Origin: Mixophyes australis
Lineage: Eukaryota > Chordata > Amphibia > Anura > Limnodynastidae
Direction: 5' to 3'
Assembly (NCBI GenBank): GCA_036250195.1
Contig: JAVHZZ010000009.1
Location: 101,454,771 to 101,518,770, forward strand
Length of the DNA: 64,000 bases
The translations under genes and the position numbers were made by a program. The notes under the pieces are model-generated. The model was not told the DNA's origin. It saw only the letters and a list, made by a program, of their open reading frames with translations, and searched no databases. Of this stretch, positions 23,080 to 33,165 are shown piece after piece (within the stretch, counting starts at the first letter, position 1; every line of letters begins with the position of its first letter).

Positions 23080-24160
23080 TTGGTCCTCTCTAGGAATTTA
23101 GCAAGGAGATGACCAGCATGAGGATCGGCCTCCGGGACCCAGGATCTCTCCTCAGGGCCATAGCACTTCCAATGTACAAGATACTAGTGGTTGCCCCGAA
23201 CAAAGCGGTTCTTTAGAATTCTCTCTACTTCGAATTCGTCACCCAGAGAGGTCTTGATGGGTGGAGGAGAAACAGGTTCTTTGAAGAACTCGTTGAGGAC
23301 TAAAGGTTTCAGCAGGAAGATGTGGATTGTGTCATGGATCCTAAGGGAAGGAGGTAATGAGAGCTTGTAGGAGACAGAGTTGATGACTTGAGAAATAGCA
23401 AAAGGACCAATAAACCGAGGAGCCAATTTCATAGACGGTACTGGGAGTCGGAGGTTGCGAGTTGCCAAGCACACGCGGTCTCCCATCTTCCAATACTGGA
23501 AGATTTCTTTGATGGTGATCGGCAGCTGTCTTATATCGTTGCACTGATGTGGAAAGTGTCGCCTGAGTTTTGGCCCAGATTTGTGAAAAGTTGTGGATGA
23601 GGGAGTCAGCTGCGGGCACAGAAGATACTGGAGCCTCAGATAATAGGGGATGAGTAGGATGTCTACCATAGACAATGAAGAAAGGAGAATAGCTTGAGGA
23701 AGAGTGTAAGAGGTTATTATGAGCAAATTCGGCCCAGTAAAGGAGGTCATTCCAGGACGCTTGATATTCAGAAGAAAATCAACGCAGGAAACACTCCAGG
23801 TCCTGATTCACACATTCTGTCTGTCCATTAGTCTGGGGATGGTAGCCAGGAGAGAATTTGAGTTTGACCACGATCTTGTGCCAGAAAGCTCTCCAGAATC
23901 TAGCCACAAATTGTACTCTGCGATCGGAGATGATTTCTTGGGGACACCCGTGAAGACGGAATACATTTTTTAAAAACAGGATTGCGAGCTCAGGAGCTGA
24001 AGGAAGGCCTTTACATGGGATGAAGTGGGACATCTTAGAGAAGCGATCTACCACGACCCAGATGGTATTGTAGTCGTGACTCAGAGGAAGATCGGTGATA
24101 AAAATCCATCATGATACTGCTCCAGGGAGGGTCAGGAATGGGAAGAGGAAGTAGAAGACC
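23080..24160 (-). pseudogene. Chromovirus integrase core and chromodomain remnant
   Basis: Remains of the enzyme that inserts element DNA, plus its C-terminal chromatin-binding domain. From 5' to 3': PIPDPPWSSIMMDF near 24120, holding an early core aspartate; DRFSKMSHFIPC and HGCPQEIISD, holding the next core aspartate; then GYHPQTNGQTECVNQDLE (23800-24054), with the catalytic glutamate context. The C-terminal region follows, with RIHDTIHIFLLKP. Near 23100-23180 a chromodomain signature YLVHWKCYGPEERSWVPE can be read. At least two frame changes separate these blocks. The N-terminal HHCC zinc-binding part is absent. Confidence 0.8.
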
Positions 24161-24199
24161 AGAAGGACTTTATCTAGGAGTCTTGTGGAGAGCACATAT

Positions 24200-24595
24200 A
24201 CATCATGCTGCCATCTTCCATTCATCGCCCTTCCGAAGGCGTATAAAATTGTAAGCCCCTCTGAGATCCAATTTGGAGATGATCTTGGTACCCCGAATGT
24301 TACCTTCCACTGCGGTGAGAACCAATGGTTGCGGAAATAGATGAAAGGGTATACGAAGTTTGGACACCAGAGTGGCGGAGATGAAGTTCCCTGCGGATCC
24401 AGAATCCACAAAGGTGGAGCATTGCAGGGAGATATCCGTAGATTTGAGGGTGACTGGCATCAGAAAGTTGGTATCCTTAAGGGAGTAGGGAGTATGGAGA
24501 CTGGATCCTAGGACAACCTCCCTTTTATTGCCTAGGAAGTGGAGTTTCCCAGCCTCTTTGGGCAAGTTGATAGTAGGTGACCGGACTCCCCGCAA
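24200..24595 (-). pseudogene. Chromovirus protease fused to the start of reverse transcriptase by deletion
   Basis: The protease active-site motif is visible as [12 protein letters not shown]. About 30 residues later the frame runs directly into [22 protein letters not shown], the first conserved palm block of Ty3/gypsy reverse transcriptase. The protease C-terminal part and the reverse-transcriptase N-terminal region between them are missing. Just after EWKMA the sequence jumps to integrase, so the reverse-transcriptase catalytic YxDD block and RNase H are also lost. Both are in-place deletions, not assembly gaps visible in the sequence. Confidence 0.8.
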
Positions 24596-25429
24596 TACAG
24601 ATAAAGGCGGTTCTTAATCCGGCGTTCCCTTTCATCCCGAGACAGACGAGAACGCCCAATCTGCATAGGCTCTTCGGCCATATAGATTGGAGACTGAAAA
24701 CGAGGAGCCAAAAGAACAAGGCGGTGGTCCTGATTTCTTTCCGAAAAGCGTTCCTGATGACGGATGTCCACTTTGATGCTAAGTGATACCAAGTTGTCAA
24801 GTTGGTGGGGAGATCCCGGGAAGCGAGAGCGTCCTTAATGGGGTCAGACAACCCTTGCCAGTAGGTAGCTGTCAGAGCCTCATAGTTCCACCCTAGTTCA
24901 GAGGCGAAGGTACGGAATTGTACTGCATACTGACCAGCCGAGAGGGAACCTTGTCGCAGGGCAAGAAGACTAGAGGCTCAACAAAGACTTACTGAAAATT
25001 TTCGATGAATATAGCAGAATTATAAAAAGATAGATCATTACGTTCCCAAAGCGGGGAGGCCCAGGCCAAGGCTTGTCCTTGGAGGAGAGAAATAATGTAG
25101 GCTACCTTGGCTCTCTCAGAAGAGAATTTCTCCGGTGCAAGTTCAAATTGGATGGAGCATTGGTTGAGAAATCCTCTACATTCTTTGGGATTACCATCAT
25201 ATTTCTCTGGAGTGGGAATCCGTAGAGTCCTAGAAGTAGTGACATTCACGCTAGGAGGAGAAGGAGGAGCCGGAGAAGCTGCCTGGGGAAGATTCAGGGA
25301 ATCCAGGCGGAACATCACACCTTGAAAGCACTGCAGGGGTTGAGCCTGGTTAGACTCTTGCTGTTCCACTCGCTGCCCTAAATGGAGGAGGAGGTCTTGA
25401 GCAGAAGGTTCCCCAGCGCCGTCTGTCAT
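24530..25429 (-). pseudogene. Chromovirus gag remnant with damaged zinc knuckle
   Basis: The start codon lies only 13 nt inside the LTR edge, with an in-phase stop just upstream in the LTR, so this is the natural gag start. The first 146 codons are open and hold a coiled-coil-like N-terminus (LLLHLGQRVEQQESNQ) and a capsid block (RIPTPEKYDGNPKECRGFLNQCSIQF ends the recognisable core at roughly residue 90, followed by KVAYIISLLQGQALAWASPLW). After a stop, further gag peptides continue in other frames to about 24530. They end with a knuckle reading [14 protein letters not shown], where the first cysteine of the C-x2-C-x4-H-x4-C pattern is tyrosine. Confidence 0.75.
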
Positions 25430-25442
25430 TGCCAGAGTAAAC

Positions 25443-25978
25443 TGTCAGGCCGTAGGCCTACTGAGGACTACAATGAAGCAAACACTAACCGATATTAGCG
25501 CTACTGAACTAGCAGCTACGGAGTCTAACGTACCCCTGGTATTTGCCAGGGACCCCCGCAAGGAGGTTTGGACTTCGCTGCAAAGGACACGCAGGTCTCG
25601 TCCTACTAGCCAGTTGCCGGTGTAGTGTAGAAGGGTCAGACGGTCCGGGTCAAGCCAATCGGGAATGCAAGGTACCAGGGAGAATCCAGAGGAGTAGTCA
25701 ACAAGCCAAGGTCGCAGGAACAATATGGGTCACGAAGAAACAGGAATGGTCGCCAAAGCCGGATCACAATGGGAGAGCAGGAACACAGGAGGAGCAATCA
25801 GGGAAGCTGGAAATAGCAGAAGAACCAGGATACTAGGTACTGGAACCTGTTACTCTGGCACCCTAATGGCACCAGAGCCAGGTTTAAATAGAGGCAGGCA
25901 GCTGCTTATTGGAAGAGCCAGGGGGTGGCACGCTAGGGTTAAAGCAAAGGGACGGCGGCAGGGCGCTTTCGCCCGACA
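25443..25978 (-). repeat. Upstream (5') LTR of the chromovirus
   Basis: The inner edge ends CTGACA (minus strand) next to a 13-nt leader before gag. The block shared with the other LTR covers GCGGAGTCTAACGTACCCC-type sequence (about 25443-25625). The outer part contains a TATA-like TATTTAAACC at 25882-25891 (minus strand) and ends near GCCCGACA. The outer boundary is inferred. Confidence 0.65.
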
Positions 25979-26478
25979 GGCAGACAGACTGGAAGCCGCA
26001 GCGCGTCTGCTTCATCCAAGGTTAAATAAATTTGGGTACAGATTTCTTCAGCAGATTGACAAACAACAAAGGGGAGTGGAAGATGAATCAATACATTTTC
26101 TGTCTGTTTACAAGAATGTATTGACATATCACTTAGGGTTTTAGGTGCCCCTGAAATGTTGCGCTCTAGGCAACCATCTTAGTTTGCCCAATTCTAGCGA
26201 CAGCCCTTTTTTCAAAACGCAATGCATGACTTATCTATGTATACCTGTAAAAGGGATAAATGGATATTTATACGTACTGTACCTACATCAAATATGCAGC
26301 CTCACCTGACTGAGAGCTGCAATGTTGACTCCTAAACAGTGTGGTTTTGGTCCTTATATATAAGAGCAAAGAAATTAAAAAGTAATAGAAATACTTTGCT
26401 CTGATCTGTGTTTGTAAAATTACAATATATAAACAAGTAAACGAAATGAAAAGAAAATTTCCTGTCGCATAATGAACT
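25979..26478. other. Unassigned sequence with a possible transposon edge
   Basis: Positions 26140-26212 (GCGCTCTAGGCAACCATC, TAGCGACAGCCCTTT) resemble a decayed hAT-type terminal region. No partner end was found, so it is not called as an element. Confidence 0.3.
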
Positions 26479-27140
26479 CAGGGCCGGATCACCTGTTAGG
26501 TGACCTATTCCTGTGACTAGGACCCGTTCAACACGTTTGTTTATTTTTTTAATATTACACTGACCCTTGCTTAAGTTTAAGAGGGACCCATATTCAGGTT
26601 TACAGGAAGGAGGGTGCTCTATGGGACCTGGAACCTGTGTCTGCATGGCCTGAAATTATAGTGTCTTGGGGGGATTAATATTATGTGGGATGCATTAATG
26701 TTATGTGGAGACCGATCTGGGGGTATTAATGTAACATTACTTGTTGTTCTTTATAAAATGTGGAGATGATGGTTGTATCACTGTTATCTGGCAAACCTTT
26801 ATTAAATGTGGGGGCTGTTATTGTAATGATGGGTTAATAAGGCTATTATTATATGTTAGGGGCTTAATGCAATGTGGGATCTCTATTAAATGTGGGGCTA
26901 TTAATTTAATGTTAGGGCTCATTGGGGCTAATAGGCCTATTTATTAAATGTGAATGTCATTAATATTAATATTGAGGCTCATTGGGGACATGGAGTCATA
27001 ATTGTCAAATGTGGGTGCTAGTAATTTGATTCAGAGCTGGTAGGCCTAATGTATTCACTTGATGCTCTCCTTTCCAGCAGATGTAGTACCTGTCTCTTTT
27101 CCAAATAGGGTCCCAACATTCCAGGATTCATCAAACCAGG
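26479..27140. mobile_element. hAT-like mosaic element, left end and internal repeats
   Basis: The left end is CAGGGCCGGATCACC, a common hAT-type start. The interior (26660-27040) is built from degenerate units such as GGGGCTATTAATTTAATG, as at 22300-22700. A short copy of the shared module (CCAAATAGGGTCCCAACATT) follows at 27101-27123. The right terminus was not found, so the end coordinate is approximate. Confidence 0.5.
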
Positions 27141-29538
27141 CTAAAAATCTCTGTAAACGATGGAACAATGTCAGGCAAATACTGCAGTGTGTATGCACTC
27201 ACGACCAGCAGCATAGGCAGATCTCCATAGAGTTTACAGGGTTACGATCTTTTCAGCAGATGGTTATGACAGATGAAGAGTACAGATCTGAAAATAAATT
27301 GTGCAAACAGTATATAGTGAGTGCCCACTGATTGGGACTTTCAGTCATTGGTAAAATTGTTAAAGATATTGCATTGAGAGAAATTTACCTAGCTTTACTG
27401 TCCAAAATAAACCTGGCTGCCTATCACTAATGACAGTTCACTGTGGTATAACAGGGTTAGGTAACAGATCAATAAGCATGCAAAGTACAATAGGCTTCAC
27501 TGTAATAGGCTTGAATGATATTGAATTAGATAAAACTTGGTCAGTTTTAAAACATATCCCTCACTCAGGACACTTCTAGCACTTCTCAGCAAACTTTGCC
27601 TCCCTTCCTCCTCCAAGTCCTCCTCTCTGGCGGGACTCAAGGCAGGCTGGTTATTTAGGCATTGCTCTCCTCTCAGTGTCTCTCTCTCAGTGGTCACTCT
27701 TTCCCATTATGACTCATCTTCCTTGCTGTCCTGCCCCCTATATATGTCCTATCCAGCATTAATTCTCGCAGATGGGTTCTTCTTGTTAAACCTGCCCTCA
27801 TCCTCATTTCTCTCCATGTAGGCAGTGACACTGCTCTGGCAGCGCCATTTTCCTGTAGCCCTGCGGCAGCAGGGGTTACACCAGCTTTAATTTAAACAGT
27901 ATGCTCAACATTCTCCATATTTGTTTTGCACTGCACCTAGAAAATGTTTAGCTTATCACCCCTATAAAGTGCCCTGATCCTCCCTCTGTCCAGCTTAATT
28001 CTTTGAGTGTCCAGGACAAACACCTTTGATCACATCTTGTGGTGTATAACTGTCATAGTAGCAGACTGAATGACATAACATAGTCTTCACTGCTATGTAC
28101 TGTGCCAGCCATTCTAAATGATCCTCATTTTTTTTCAATGTACCTTTCATTTATGTAAATAACCCATTTTTATATGAAATAGCTTGCTGCTTGCTTGTGA
28201 TGAAGATCAAAGTTCATGAAATGTAATAACTAATATGACATGTTAACAAGATGAAGATCATTGGGAAGGTTAAAGGACACAGTTTCACTATAGAATGAAA
28301 AATGTGCATATTCACCAGGGCTGGACATATATCCTCACATCTAAGGATTAGCATGATATTTATTTTAATGAACAAGCTTCATAAAAAAGAAAGTTCTAAC
28401 ATGAGCACATTACTACAATGCGGAGGCGAACTTTGGTCATGGTCAAAAATATTAACAGAAGTTTCATTAAATTTAATTAATTACTCTCACTACTACAGTT
28501 GTTTGAAGCATAATATGGGTCTAAGGGTTACACAGAAGCTTCTCCTAATGTATTACTAAATAAATTTGAACCGATTTTAATCTGCTAATGGAGGGGTTGG
28601 GGTCATTTGCAAATGATAGAGAAGCTACTTTGTTTAACACATTAGCATGCAACATGGCTGCCCTTACCTATTCATACAAAATGTTACATTACCATAAACT
28701 GCAGTGTAATTTGTCAGATAGGCTTCATAAAATGCATTAGATCAAAGATAAACTTGTACCATGCGATAATCAAGTCTGTGAAGTCCTTGAGAAAATTGCA
28801 GATTGAACACCTGGCCATGATTTTCTGCCAAATAATCTAATTTACATTTTTTATTTTTATTTTTATATTTTTTTTTTTAAAAAAAAGCAAAATTAATACA
28901 ATTAGCAGGTTTATCTCATATATGTTTTGTTTACGGTTATTATCTCTATCAGGTGCATTAATATGGAGGTAACAGGATCTAGTTTTCTTTTTACAAATTA
29001 TAATACTTCTTCAAATCCTTTCTCCCTAATTGGGGTCATTTAAAACTTTTTTGCCATATATATGCCAATGTTGCTCATTGGAGTCTCATTTATGTGTCAA
29101 ATAATTCAAGTTATACATTTTAAGTTACAGTGCTTTAGATGTACATGTTAATGGTCTTCCACTCTGATATTCTTAGTTGACTCAAAAGACATCATATTCA
29201 AAATAATGGCCAAGGTCCAATTACTTCCACTTCTGTGGTGGTGTAAAAATATGGCTTTTTTGTGCAACTAAAAAGGCAGATCACAGATAAAACTGCCCTC
29301 TCCACCCATTGCACCCATTACTGTGGTTAGTCCATATTCTGCTAGGACTGGCTAAACCTTCCCATAACATGGTGCAAAAATGTTCTCCCTTCAGTAAACT
29401 TCATCTTTTATGTAAATGGTGCCGTCTAGGGCTTTTAATATTCTTTTTTCAATTCATTGATTCACAGAGTTCATCTATCTTTTTTCAAATATACAGTCAT
29501 TTTCTCAAAGAATTTTGTTGAAGCTTGTACACATATAT
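27141..29538. other. AT-rich sequence, nothing recognised
   Basis: Plus- and minus-strand open frames near 27500-27820 are serine- and leucine-rich through pyrimidine bias and have no motif. No transposon ends seen. Confidence 0.5.
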
Positions 29539-30943
29539 TGTCACAATCCGAGGGCTATGTAAGGACTGCGGAATCTGCTTGAGCTGACACTACCCTTAAA
29601 GTGGCGCGGAGTCTAACTAAGTGGGTGATGTTTGCCAGGGACTCCTGCAACGAGGTGTGGACTTTGCAGCTCCACAGGTCACTGCCCTCTAAGGTGGTAA
29701 CAAACGAGATCTGGAGGATGGTGGTCTGAAGAGGGATGAGCCTGATATACAGGTAAGTGGTAGTACGATACACAGGGAGGAGTGGATCAGCAAGGTGCGG
29801 TGTGCACCAGGGTCCTAATGTAACAGATAGAACCTAGTGAGGTGGTCTGCCAGTGATTGATACACAATAGGTCCTGGGGAGCCACAAGGCCCAGAGACAG
29901 GACTGGTAGATGATTTAACAGTCTGCAGAATGCAGAAGAAGCAGGTAGTAGTGATTTGCAGAGTAGTGATGCACTGAGGTCCTTGGAGCTGAGAGGCTCT
30001 GAGTCAGGATCACTTAGGAGTGCAATGGTCTGCAGGCAGAGATGACACCGGAGTCCTTAAGAAACTAAATAACAATGCAAAGAGGAGATCTGCAGAAGAG
30101 TAAAACACAATAGGTCCTGGGAGGATGGGAGGCTCAGAGACAAGATCGGCAGGAAGTGTAACAATCTGCAGGATACGGGAATGCAGGAGACCAGCTACAC
30201 AGGTGTATGCTAACAGAAACACATTGGTTTGTAAGCAACAGGAGCCCAAAATCCAAGTAACCAGGAGACAGCGCCAGAGGAAAGGATTAGCAGCCGTTAA
30301 TACTGGAGCCAGAACGGAGCAAGTCCATACAGGTAGGGAGACCTGAAGATCTGGCACCCAAGGTATGTAGGATGTGCCTTAAGTAGAGGATCCGCCCTGC
30401 TGATTAGCCAATGGATTGAATGAAGAGAAAGTACAAAAAGCCGGGTCGCGCATGTGCAGAAGAGCCAGCAAAATTGCGCCCTGCGAGAGAGCCATGGAGT
30501 CTGACAGGAGAGGAGAACGGCAGTGGGAGAGCGCCGGACCCTGACGGACAGTCAGTGGGTCAGGTACGTACAGGGCTGCCGAGAGGGGGGGAGCGGGTAC
30601 TAATTACCCGGGCCGGGCCCTCGCGCCGACGTTTTTTTGGGGGGTTTTTTTCAAAACAATTTTTTTTTATCTTTTTTTTTGGCGGGACGGGGGTTGCTTG
30701 GTCGTTGGTGGGGGAGCTGGGTAGTTACAAAAAACAAAAGCATACTTACGTGATCGCGGCGCTGGCGTCCCTCCTCTATGCTGCTCTGTGCTCCATTGCT
30801 CCAGGCTGTCTGAATGCCGGGTGTGACATCATCATGTCACGCCCAGCATTAAGTCAGTCTGGAGCAATGGAGCACAGAGCAGCAGAGAAGACAAGAAGAG
30901 AGAAGTAAAGGTAAGTATAGGGAGGAAAATGGGGGGGAGGGGT

Positions 30944-31710
30944 GCAGCATGACACAGAGGAGTTAAAAAAGAGGGACAAGCAGCATGACACAGAGGGGTT
31001 AAAAAAAGAGGGACAAGCAGCATGACACAGAGGGGTTAAAAAAAGAGGGACAAGCAGCATGACACAGAGGGGTTAAAGAAAAGAGAGACAAGCAACATGG
31101 CACAGGGGTTAAAGAAAGGAGGGACAATAGCAGCATGACACAGATGGGTTAAAAAAAAGAGGGACAAGCAGAATGACACAGAGGGGTTAAAAAAAGAGGG
31201 ACAAGCAGCATGGCACAGAGGGGTTAAAGAAAAGAGGGACAAGACAAGCAGCATGGCACAGGGGTTAAAGAAAGGAGGGACAATAGCAGCATGACACAGA
31301 GGGGTTAAAAAAAGAGGGACAAGCAGCATGACACAGAGGGGTTAAAAAAAGAGGGACAAGCAGCATGGCACAGAGGGGTTAAAGAAAAGAGGGACAAGAC
31401 AAGCAGCATGGCACAGGGGTTAAAGAAAGGAGGGACAATAGCAGCATGACACAGAGGGGTTAAAAAAAGAGGGACAAGCAGCATGACACAGAGGGTTAAA
31501 AAAAGAGGGACAAGCAGCATGGCACAGAGGGGTTAAAGAAAAGAGGGACAAGACAAGCATCATGGCACAGGGGGTTAAAGAAAGGAGGGACAATAGCAGC
31601 ATGGCACAGGGGTTCAAGAAAAGAGGGACAAGCAGCATGGCACAGAGGGGTTAAAAAACGAGGGACAAGCAGCATGGCACGGGGTTAAAGAAAGGGGCAA
31701 AGGCAGCATG
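30944..31710. repeat. 37-38 bp minisatellite with a ~155-bp higher-order unit
   Basis: The monomer is GCAGCATGRCACAGAGGGG followed by TTAAAGAAAAGAGGGACAA, about 20 copies. A variant with GGGACAATAGCAGC starts at 31122, 31278, 31433 and 31588 (spacing 155-156). A second variant, GACAAGACAAGCA, recurs near 31238, 31393 and 31547 (spacing 154-155). Four monomers therefore form a repeating block. Minus-strand open frames across it are by-products. Confidence 0.9.
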
Positions 31711-31929
31711 GAGGGGGCAGTGTGATCATAAGGAGACATAGCGTGGTGATGATAAAGGTAATGTGTGTGTGATGGCACAGAACTTTTGGCAATGTTGTGT
31801 GTGTGAGGTAGATGGTGGCTAATTAATGGCTGCTATTTTGTTTGTGGGGTAATGGGAATACTATTTTAATGTTGGGGCTGGAGGAAAACCTAATTATTAA
31901 TCATGGATGTTATTGATTTAACGGTGGGG

Positions 31930-32200
31930 CTGGCTGTAATTTTCTCAATGTAGCCATTTTTTTTCCAAATAGGTCGTCCAACATTCCAGGATCTGGACAA
32001 GCCGCAACTAAAGAAACCAGAAGCCACATGTGGTAAAAGTGAGAAGAACAGGTAGGACAGAGCAGCATAGTGTGTGAAATGTTGTGATTCTAGTAGGGAC
32101 AATGCCAATGTTTGGTGAGTCCAGTGGGTGCAGGCCTAGACTGAACTCTTTCTGTACACACTGCATTCTTCCTATACTACACAAGGGTGCTAGATGTCCT
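31930..32200. repeat. Shared mosaic module, longest copy
   Basis: It matches 8700-8950 over most of its length: CCAAATAGG, CCAACATTCC, GCCGCAACTAAAGAAACCAG, GAGAAGAACAGGTAGGACAG, GATTCTAGTAGGGACAAT. Shorter copies are at about 22735 and 27100. Confidence 0.7.
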
Positions 32201-32420
32201 GAAAGTCAGGAGTGCTTGGACAAATGTCATGCTCCGCGGAATTCAGGACCTAGTGATTTTATTGTTCTAGCTACGCCCCAACGGCGCATTGACACGCCCC
32301 CAATTGTGTGACCATATCCATGAAATTTTTTTTTGCTTACTCAACTATAAAGGGGGGGGGCCCCATGAATTTGTTGTACCGGGGCCCTGAATTCCTCTTG
32401 GCAGCCCTGGGTACGTAACA

Positions 32421-32845
32421 GTTATAAAGAGTTACAAACAGCAGCTAATGGTTATAACTATCCATAGTTGGATTTTTAAACAGGATGGACCTCCTATGCC
32501 ACCCTGTTGTGTTGCTAGGGACTGGCTGTGCCTGCCTTGCCACCATCTTTAACCCAAATTTGCCCACTGTAAACGCTATAGGGGACGCTCTACTGCCACC
32601 ACCAGACTCCTTCACTGGCACCTGGAACTGCTTCCTTCTGGGTTCTCCAGCATGCCCGGCTTCTCTTGGATTCTTTCAAATCCAGGAGGCACCATTGAAT
32701 ATCCTCTGGCAGCCGCTGCAATAAGGCTTCTGACGGGGAAGACTCCAGAGCTGCTCCTGCAGCCGCCGCTGGACAACCAGGGAAAGTAGGAATATATATT
32801 TCTTTTATTTAAATATACATTTTACTTATACTTTTCATATACTTT
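32421..32845. other. Unassigned sequence
   Basis: A moderately GC-rich stretch (32480-32760) has an open plus frame without recognisable motifs. It may belong to the adjoining LTR family, but nothing in it shows that. Confidence 0.35.
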
Positions 32846-33165
32846 ACATTTATACACTCCCAGCCCCTTGCACTGGGAATTAACCCTTTCTGCGCTGCAC
32901 GCCGGTTACTTATCAGCACTGCAGCACCCATACATTACATTTATTTATTAAATGAAACAGTTAAACATTTTTACACTCCCCAGCGCTCAGTGTTGGGAGT
33001 TAACCCATTAAATGTTGTAGCGCCGGGTATTACTTTCCCAGCCCCGCAGTGCACATTTAAAATGCATTTATTTATAAAAATACACTATTGATAATTATTT
33101 GACACTCGCGGCGCCTAGTGCCGGTAAATTAACCCCTCCGGCGCTGGATATTAACCCTCCAGAAG
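32846..33165. repeat. Three degenerate ~125-bp tandem units
   Basis: ACACTCCCAGCCCCTTGCAC, ACACTCCCCAGCGCTCAGTG and GACACTCGCGGCGCCTAGTG start the three units. Each is followed by a TTAACCC block and a GCGC(T/C)GG stretch. The copies are diverged. Confidence 0.6.

Larger units (their letters stand above)
22790..25978 (-). mobile_element. Ty3/gypsy chromovirus (sushi-like), two LTRs, internally deleted
   Basis: Two directly repeated LTRs flank a 2.4-kb interior with gag, protease/reverse transcriptase and integrase/chromodomain remnants in the usual order on the minus strand. The gag style (a PNMA/sushi-type capsid followed by a zinc knuckle) and the C-terminal chromodomain place it among sushi-like chromoviruses. 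A full interior for this group is normally well over 4 kb, so large parts are gone, including most of reverse transcriptase, RNase H and the start of integrase. Stops and frame changes show that it is inactive. The outermost flanks do not show a clear target duplication, because the far edge of the upstream LTR is uncertain. Confidence 0.85.
30571..32409. mobile_element. 1.8-kb non-autonomous hAT-like element, perfect 8-bp duplication
   Basis: The ends are inverted, CAGGGCTGCCGAGAGG and CAGGGCTGCCAAGAGG (complement of the right). Both flanks read GGTACGTA (30563-30570 and 32410-32417). Inside, in order, are a GC-rich left part with a palindrome around 30790-30890 (TGGAGCAATGGAGCACAGAG and its partner), a 37-38 bp minisatellite, a short unique stretch, and the shared module at about 31930-32200. 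No transposase can be read, so mobility would need an outside source. The exact duplication suggests a fairly recent insertion. Confidence 0.85.
29539..32420 (-). mobile_element. Solo LTR split near its edge by a hAT-like element
   Basis: LTR sequence occupies 29539-30570 and resumes for only three bases (32418-32420) after the inserted element. On the minus strand it would begin TGTTACGTACCTGACCC and end CGGATTGTGACA. Parts (GCGGAGTCTAACTA, TTTGCCAGGGACTCC, GAGGTGTGGACTTTG) match the chromovirus LTR, so the two are related. A CCATTGGCTAAT box and a TATA-like CTACTTAAGG lie about 40 bp apart near 30385-30415 on the minus strand. Positions 29860-30180 contain about three degenerate copies of a 105-135 bp unit (AGGTCC..GG..GC). 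No gag or pol is adjacent. Confidence 0.6.

Noticed and set aside
30832..31638. Minus-strand frames rich in LFLTPLCHAACP repeats
   Set aside because: Translation of the ~38-bp minisatellite in a transposon. The frames start and stop with the array and shift between copies.
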